Origin: Hyphomicrobiales bacterium
GTDB lineage: Bacteria; Pseudomonadota; Alphaproteobacteria; Rhizobiales; Aestuariivirgaceae
Assembly: GCA_012032065.1 (NCBI GenBank)
Contig: JAAURV010000204.1
Coordinates: 1 to 5,966, forward strand
Length of the DNA stretch: 5,966 nt
Direction: 5' to 3'
Shown one piece after another: positions 1 through 5,966 of the stretch. A program made the position numbers and the translations under genes. The notes beneath the pieces were generated by a model that was not told where the DNA came from, did not search any database, and saw only the letters and a list, made by a program, of their open reading frames with translations. Numbering within the stretch: position 1 is the first letter of the stretch; each line of letters begins with the position of its first letter.

Positions 1-66
1 TCGTGAAAGCCGAGGGACCGTTCTCCGGCGCGGAAGTTGGCGTTGGGGAGGGGAGCGTTTCGACAT
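1..66 (-). CDS. rbfA: Probable N-terminus of ribosome-binding factor A (partial, cut by window edge)
   Basis: This is a short open stretch running off the left edge, starting with ATG at 66. It reads MSKRSPPQRQLPRRRTVPR and continues. The beginning, M-S-K-x-x-P-x-QRQL, resembles alphaproteobacterial RbfA, which usually starts with a short basic lead followed by SQRQLRVGE. RbfA is a cold-shock 30S maturation factor and is normally the gene after infB, so the position fits. After QRQL the match is lost in this frame, but the neighbouring frame reads RAGER, close to the expected RVGE. That hints at an indel near base 33. An in-frame ATG at 78 is an alternative start; neither ATG has a clear Shine-Dalgarno sequence. 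Only 22 codons are visible, so the call rests mainly on gene order and four or five residues. Confidence 0.4.
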   Translation of the reverse strand, partial: MSKRSPPQRQLPRRRTVPRLSR

Positions 67-113
67 GTCAGGTGTCATGTGAAAATCTGTCAGCTATCAC
101 CTGACACCTGATA
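66..113. repeat. Inverted repeat / long imperfect hairpin between infB and rbfA
   Basis: TCAGGTGTCA at 68-77 is the exact reverse complement of TGACACCTGA at 102-111. The stem extends outward by a G-T wobble (67/112) and a T-A pair (66/113). It extends inward, after one mismatch (78/101), by GTGA (79-82) pairing with TCAC (97-100). The loop is 83-96. The right arm is made of the tandem heptamer units, so the left arm is an inverted copy of that repeat. No T-run follows on either strand, so this is not a classical intrinsic terminator. It could stabilise the infB mRNA end, or simply be part of an intergenic repeat element. Confidence 0.75.
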
Positions 114-138
114 CCTGATACCTGATACCTGATACCTG
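97..138. repeat. Tandem 7-bp repeat, six units (ATACCTG consensus)
   Basis: Six consecutive heptamers are visible: TCACCTG (97-103), ACACCTG (104-110), then four identical ATACCTG units (111-138). On the operon's coding strand the unit reads CAGGTAT. The array begins only 2 bases after the infB stop codon (141-143) and fills most of the gap to the presumed rbfA start. The perfect central units with degenerate ones at one edge are typical of a slippage-prone short tandem repeat. No open reading frame or known regulatory motif explains it. Confidence 0.9.
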
Positions 139-140
139 AA

Positions 141-2669
<2,529 letters not shown>

Positions 2670-2678
2670 GCTCTCACT

Positions 2679-3260
2679 TCATACACGTTGGCGCACGGCC
2701 GATGTGCCGTAGGATTCGATCCGACGCACTCCGGCCAGGAAATTCTCGGCGATCCGCCCTCGCGCCAGGGCAGCATGTACCACATTAGACCGGCCAAAAG
2801 CCAAGTCCAATTCGACGCCGCCGAATAGATTGACAATGGCGGTTTCTTCACCCGCAAACTTGTCGAGCTTGCGGTTTTGATCGGGCGAGGCGTCCGCTGC
2901 ATGGATCAGCGCGGCTGCCTTGCCTTTCCCGGCCATCTCCTCGACTTTTGCAAAGCCCGTGACGGCTTCGCCTGCTTTGCGGGCCATTCCCAGATAGCCA
3001 AGGGCATGACGGCGCAACAGCGATGCAACCTGATCGGGCAAGTCCGCATCCGCGGCCGTCTGCGCCTTGAAGCCCCTGCTAAACAGGTTTCCGGAGACGG
3101 CCTGGCCCACCAGATCCCGGCTCAGGCCCACCCAAACGCCCCTGCCCGGCAACTTTCGCGCGAGATCGGGCACGACACGGCCCTCGGGCGAGCGGACGAA
3201 GCGGATCAATCCCGTTTCGTCCTTGGCCTCGCGGGTGACGATGCATGTGCGCTCGGGCAA
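2679..3260 (-). CDS. ylxR: YlxR family RNA-binding protein (DUF448 plus L7Ae-like domain)
   Basis: This is a 193-residue protein of the nusA-infB cluster. The N-terminal DUF448/YlxR fold has the hallmark RTCIVTR (4-10) and LPGRGVWV (37-44). From about residue 83 a second domain with GYLGMARKAGEAVTG (88-102) resembles the ribosomal L7Ae/L30e-like RNA-binding fold. This two-domain form is usual in alphaproteobacteria, while Bacillus YlxR has only the first domain. The family is thought to bind RNA; its exact task is not settled, so only an RNA-linked role in transcription or ribosome assembly is inferred. The start is TTG at 3260, chosen because GGAGGA sits 10 bases upstream and because the family motif begins just after it; no ATG lies in the right place. 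It follows the nusA stop by 20 bases and precedes infB by 9, so it is almost certainly co-transcribed with both. Confidence 0.93.
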   Translation of the reverse strand: MPERTCIVTREAKDETGLIRFVRSPEGRVVPDLARKLPGRGVWVGLSRDLVGQAVSGNLFSRGFKAQTAADADLPDQVASLLRRHALGYLGMARKAGEAVTGFAKVEEMAGKGKAAALIHAADASPDQNRKLDKFAGEETAIVNLFGGVELDLAFGRSNVVHAALARGRIAENFLAGVRRIESYGTSAVRQRV

Positions 3261-3270
3261 TAGAGCCAGA

Positions 3271-3276
3271 TCCTCC
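3271..3276 (-). promoter_or_regulatory. Ribosome binding site of ylxR (decides the TTG start)
   Basis: GGAGGA on the minus strand lies 10 bases before TTG at 3260, in the short gap after the nusA stop (3281-3283). It is the strongest Shine-Dalgarno match in the operon and supports the non-ATG start. Confidence 0.7.
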
Positions 3277-3280
3277 AGCG

Positions 3281-4884
3281 TCAGACCTCCGTGGTTTCTT
3301 CGGCCGGGGCTTCGGCGGGAACTGCCGCCGGCGCCTCGATCCAGCCCGCCTTCACGCGCGCCGCCATGATCAATGCCTCGGACTCCGCCGCACTCACATC
3401 GAGACCGGAGAACGCGCCTTTGAACTTCTTCGTCTCGTCGTTCTTGCGCTCGGTCCAGCCGGTGAGATCGTCGGTGGCGCAGCCCGCCAAATCCTCGATC
3501 GTCTTGATGCCGGCCTCGCCCAATGCCACCAGCATGGCCGGAGTGAGCTCGCCAACCTCCTTGAGTTCGTCGGTGACACCCAGCTCAACCCGCTTGGCGT
3601 CAAGCTCGGAAGCAATGCGCTCGAGATAATCGCGGGCCCGGTTCTGAAGCTCTTCGCCGGTCTGCTCATCGAGACCTTCGATCGACGCGATGTCTTTCGG
3701 ATCGACGTAGGCGATCTCGTCCACCGTATCGAAACCTTCGGAGGCGAGAAGCTGAGCCAATGTCTCGTCCACATCGAGCGCATCGACGAAACGCTGCGTA
3801 CGCGTGGCGAACTCCTTCTGGCGGCGTTCCGACTCTTCCGCTTCGGTCATGATGTCGATGTCCCAGCCTGTCAGCTGCGAGGCAAGCCGCACATTCTGTC
3901 CGCGCCGGCCGATGGCCAGCGACAACTGCTCGTCCGGCACCACGACTTCGATGCGCTCGGCATCTTCATCGAGCACCACCTTGGAAACCTCGGCGGGAGC
4001 CAGCGCGTTCACCACGAAGGTCGCCACATCGGGCGACCACTGGATGATGTCGATCTTCTCGCCCTGCAGTTCGTTGACCACCGCCTGAACGCGGCTGCCA
4101 CGCATGCCGACGCAGGCGCCGACCGGATCGATCGAGCCATCCTTGGAGCGCACCGAAATCTTGGCGCGCGAACCCGGATCGCGGGCGACGGAAACGACTT
4201 CGACGACTCCATCGTAGATTTCCGGCACTTCCTGGCCGAAAAGGCGGGACATGAATTCCGGATGCGTGCGCGAAAGGAAGATCTGCGGCCCCCGCTGTTC
4301 GCGGCGCACGTCGTAGACATAGGCGCGCACCGGTCGCCGGGACGGAAGGTTTCGCGCGGCAGCGATTCGTCGCGCCGGACGATGGCTTCGCCGCGTCCCA
4401 GATCGACGATGACGTTGCCGTATTCGACGCGCTTCACCGCGCCATTCACGATCTCGCCAATGCGGTCCTTGTATTCGTCATACATGCGCTCGCGCTCGGC
4501 GTCGCGCACCTTCTGCACGATCACCTGCTTGGCGTTCTGCGCGGCGATGCGGCCGAAATCGATGGGCGGCAGCGGCTCGGCGATCTGATCGCCGAAAGTC
4601 GCCGCGGGATTGCGCCGCTGCGCTTCAGCCAAGCTGATTTCGGTCGCTTCGTTCTCGACTTTCTCGACCACGAGCAGCAGGCGGTTCAACCTGATATCGC
4701 CGGTTCGCGCATCGATCTCGGCGCGGATTTCGTTTTCGACGCCGTAGCGCGCTTTCGCCGCCTTGGTGATCGCCTCCTCCATCGCCTGCAACACGATGAT
4801 CTTGTCGATCACCTTCTCGCGGGCGACCGCGTCGGCGATCTGCAAAAGCTCGAGCCTGTTTGCGCTCACTGCTGCTTCAGCCAT
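3281..4884 (-). CDS. nusA: Transcription termination/antitermination factor NusA, interrupted by a -1 frameshift
   Basis: NusA binds RNA polymerase and nascent RNA to modulate pausing, termination and antitermination. Two overlapping reading frames together give a complete protein of about 534 residues, a normal size for alphaproteobacterial NusA. Frame one runs from ATG 4884 to R185 (codon 4332-4330) and holds the N-terminal polymerase-binding domain (1 to about 130) and the first half of the S1 domain (from about 140). Frame two resumes with V186 at 4330 and holds the rest of S1, KH1 (GMRG 260-263), KH2 (IGRRGQN 325-331) and two C-terminal helix-hairpin-helix repeats (about 373-425 and 450-510), ending in an acidic tail. 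Without correction, frame one runs on into unrelated Arg/Ser-rich sequence and stops at 4009. The break looks like a missing G in gac-cgg-gtg-cgc. The ATG at 4884 has AGGAG 8 bases upstream, inside rimP, and overlaps the rimP end by 8 bases, which suggests translational coupling. Automatic annotation would show a pseudogene or two fragments. Confidence 0.93.
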
Positions 4885-5482
4885 GGTCTTCTCTCCTCTC
4901 CTCAGAGATTTTGTCTTCGTCGATCTCGGCGCCATCGGCGTAACCGGTTTGCGGTTTGCGCTGACGCGCCGCTCCGATCAGTTCATCCGTCAATACAAGC
5001 CGCGCCTCGCCGATATCGGCGAAGGGCACGGCCACCAGAACCGGCTCGTTGCCGCCTTCCGGATTTTCGATGAAGAGGCGCACCTCGCCATCGGCATAAC
5101 CTTCAAGCTCGCCGCGGAACTTCTTGCGTCCCGCTTGCGGCACGGCCATTTCGATCTTCGCCTCGTGGCCCTTCCAGGATTCGAAATCCTTGGGCCGCAC
5201 CAGCGGACGGTCGATGCCGGGCGAGGACACTTCGAGATGATACCGGCTCGAAATGACATCGGCCACATCGAGCATCGGCGAAATCGCGCGGCTCACCTGT
5301 TCGCAATCGTCGATCGAAAACGTGCCGTCGGGCCGCTCCGCCATCACCTGCAGCGTCGGCCCGCTCATTTTGACGCGCACCAGCCTGAAGCCCATGCCCT
5401 CAAGCGCAGGCTCGATCAGAGCCGCTACCCTCAAGGCAGGCCCGGTCTCGCGTGTCAGTCTCTTCTCTGCGGTTGCGTCCAT
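4877..5482 (-). CDS. rimP: Ribosome maturation factor RimP
   Basis: RimP is a cytoplasmic factor for maturation of the 30S subunit. The product is 201 residues, typical for alphaproteobacteria. The N-terminal domain (about 12-92) contains LQVMAERPDGT (44-54), the C-E-x-V-S-R block (60-65) and the family signature LEVSSPGIDRPL (83-94). A C-terminal Sm-like beta domain follows (about 95-168, with KFRGELEGY and an IPFADI-like VPFADI stretch). The tail (about 170-201) is hydrophilic and poorly conserved. The ATG at 5482 is the only methionine before residue 30 and gives the family's usual N-terminus (RLTRETGPALRVAALIEP). No good Shine-Dalgarno sequence precedes it, because a terminator U-run ends 9 bases upstream. 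The last 8 bases overlap nusA. It is the first gene of the operon. Confidence 0.96.
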   Translation of the reverse strand: MDATAEKRLTRETGPALRVAALIEPALEGMGFRLVRVKMSGPTLQVMAERPDGTFSIDDCEQVSRAISPMLDVADVISSRYHLEVSSPGIDRPLVRPKDFESWKGHEAKIEMAVPQAGRKKFRGELEGYADGEVRLFIENPEGGNEPVLVAVPFADIGEARLVLTDELIGAARQRKPQTGYADGAEIDEDKISEERREDHG

Positions 5483-5559
5483 TCAGGTAACAAAAAAAGC
5501 GGGCCCCTCGCGGGACCCACCCTCATGATCCGATTGCTCGGTTATGTGAGTGAATTCGT
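5483..5559 (-). ncRNA. Candidate rimP leader (cis-acting attenuator RNA)
   Basis: The 5' untranslated part of the rimP-nusA-infB transcript. It contains a small hairpin CCGA-GCAA-TCGG (5541-5530) with a GNRA tetraloop, then a strong intrinsic terminator (5520-5492) directly before the rimP ATG. A terminator inside the leader of an essential operon implies attenuation. A conserved rimP leader motif with a 3' Rho-independent terminator has been described in alphaproteobacteria, and position and architecture here agree. The 5' end is set by the promoter candidate and is uncertain by several bases or more. The signal that controls read-through is not evident; autogenous control through NusA is only a guess. 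Confidence 0.65.
5492..5520 (-). terminator. Intrinsic terminator / attenuator in front of rimP
   Basis: On the minus strand GTGGGTCCC (5520-5512) pairs with GGGGCCCGC (5507-5499) around the GNRA tetraloop GCGA (5511-5508). This gives a 9-bp stem with two wobble pairs, followed at once by seven T (5498-5492). The rimP ATG begins 9 bases after the T-run. It is a textbook Rho-independent terminator in an unusual place, between promoter and first gene, so it must be read through for the operon to be expressed. The plus strand lacks a matching T-run, which fixes the orientation. Confidence 0.88.
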
Positions 5560-5566
5560 GAGGTGG

Positions 5567-5595
5567 ATATAGGCGCTCGAAGAAATTTGCACAAG
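5567..5595 (-). promoter_or_regulatory. Candidate housekeeping promoter of the rimP operon
   Basis: CTTGTG (5595-5590), a 17-base spacer and CTATAT (5572-5567). The alphaproteobacterial housekeeping consensus, as known from Sinorhizobium, is CTTGAC-N17-CTATAT, so the -10 box matches fully and the -35 box at four of six bases. Transcription would start near 5559, giving a leader of about 77 bases that includes the complete terminator. Confidence 0.5.
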
Positions 5596-5714
5596 GGCGA
5601 AGAAAGCAGCAGACAATTATCCTTTGATAGGCACAATTTCAGATCATGGAATTGGCATCCTCCATTCTCCCTCGACTTTACGTCTTCCTGTGGCGGGCCT
5701 GCGCGCCGAGACCC

Positions 5715-5754
5715 AAAAATCCTGTAGTTCGCCCGCAACGGGCGCAACCCCAGG
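5715..5754 (-). terminator. Candidate intrinsic terminator of the upstream gene
   Basis: On the minus strand the stem is CCTG / GTT / CGCCCG against CGGGCG / AAC / CAGG, with loop TTG (5738-5736), one bulged G (5745) and a 2x2 internal loop. That is 13 pairs in total, followed after one A by five T (5719-5715). It begins about 40 bases after the stop of the partial upstream gene and before the rimP promoter candidate, where a terminator is expected. The bulge, internal loop and short T-run make it weaker than the leader terminator. It could instead be a palindromic intergenic repeat. Confidence 0.45.
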
Positions 5755-5794
5755 TCGTGTCCCATTTGGTGGCGTAAGTTGGGGAGGGTGCGCG

Positions 5795-5966
5795 TTAACT
5801 CGCGAAATATGAGATGATTTGCTTAAGACCTGCTTCGTCGACTTTTTTGCCGCGGCCTCGGCCACGAACCACTTGCGTTTTGCGTTGCCGTTTTTCAGGC
5901 CAGCTCTTCTTTTCCTGCGTCACTTCGAGCCCAAACACCGTGACGCGGCAGGGCTGAACTTCGCCG
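5795..5966 (-). CDS. C-terminal end of an unrecognised protein (partial)
   Basis: An open frame enters at the right edge and stops with TAA at 5797-5795, showing 56 residues. The visible part starts around GEVQPCRVTVFGLEVTQEKK, then has a strongly basic stretch (KRQRKTQVVRGRGRGKK) and ends in LKQIISYFAS. The basic Arg/Gly/Lys stretch suggests nucleic-acid contact, but I do not recognise the family. It does not look like the C-terminus of TrmB or MetK, which often lie upstream of rimP in this group. The other two minus-strand frames close sooner or lack coding character here. A terminator-like hairpin lies about 40 bases downstream, so it is probably a separate transcript from rimP. Confidence 0.5.
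   Translation of the reverse strand, partial: GEVQPCRVTVFGLEVTQEKKSWPEKRQRKTQVVRGRGRGKKVDEAGLKQIISYFAS

Larger units (their letters stand above)
5483..5794 (-). other. Intergenic region upstream of rimP
   Basis: About 310 bases without a convincing gene. Going towards rimP it holds a terminator-like hairpin (5754-5715), a promoter candidate (5595-5567), a small GNRA hairpin (5541-5530) and the leader terminator (5520-5492). Between 5714 and 5596 I see nothing specific. The region is less GC-rich than the genes, notably between about 5660 and 5580. Short reading frames cross it but lack family features and good start sites. No tRNA gene is present here, unlike enterobacteria where metY heads the same operon. 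Confidence 0.7.

Noticed and set aside
42..52. GTTGGGGAGGG shared with 5778-5788 near the other end of the window
   Set aside because: An 11-base match is expected by chance a few times in a GC-rich window of this size, and the flanks do not match.
3245..4588. A 447-codon open frame on the plus strand, opposite nusA
   Set aside because: An antisense shadow of nusA with low-complexity composition and no recognisable domain; both nusA halves on the minus strand are clearly the real gene.
5457..5526. A small leader-peptide frame (ATG 5526, MRVGPARGPLFLLPEW and on) crossing the terminator and the rimP start
   Set aside because: It has no convincing ribosome binding site, no run of a regulatory amino acid, and its content follows from the terminator sequence itself. 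Kept only as a remote possibility.
5619..5640. GATAAT-like -10 box upstream of the chosen promoter
   Set aside because: No -35 element lies at a proper 16-18 base distance (TTGTGC is only about 10 bases away), so the CTTGTG-N17-CTATAT pair is the better candidate.
5644..5865. A 73-codon minus-strand frame downstream of the partial gene, beginning with a GTG
   Set aside because: It overlaps the better-supported partial gene in another frame, lacks a ribosome binding site and runs through a terminator-like hairpin.

Overview
The window reads almost entirely on the minus strand. It carries the core of the conserved rimP-nusA-ylxR-infB operon (ribosome maturation, transcription elongation, translation initiation) of a GC-rich alphaproteobacterium, most likely of the Hyphomicrobiales (Rhizobiales). 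Three things support that placement. IF2 has the alphaproteobacterial N-terminal block around residues 19-52 (LKRPVVEQSKVKQSFSHGR and following). YlxR is the two-domain form (DUF448 plus an L7Ae-like domain). The rimP leader ends in an intrinsic terminator, as described for alphaproteobacteria.

Layout in the direction of transcription (right to left): the 3' end of an unrecognised gene (5966-5795); an intergenic region of about 310 bases with a terminator-like hairpin (5754-5715), a promoter candidate (5595-5567) and a leader ending in a strong intrinsic terminator 9 bases before the rimP start (5520-5492); rimP (5482-4877), whose last 8 bases overlap nusA; nusA (4884-3281), interrupted by a single-base frameshift at about 4330; ylxR (3260-2679, TTG start); infB (2669-141); a 7-bp tandem repeat with an inverted copy (138-66); and a short piece at the left edge that is probably the start of rbfA.

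RimP helps mature the 30S subunit, NusA controls pausing, termination and antitermination, YlxR is an RNA-binding protein, and IF2 delivers initiator tRNA. The genes are tightly packed (8-base overlap, 20-base gap, 9-base gap) and probably co-transcribed. The terminator in front of rimP would place the whole operon under premature-termination control.

I see no exotic defence, mobile or CRISPR system. Most worth a second look are the nusA frameshift (an essential gene, so probably a lost G in the read), the rimP leader attenuator, and the heptamer repeat and hairpin wedged between infB and the presumed rbfA.
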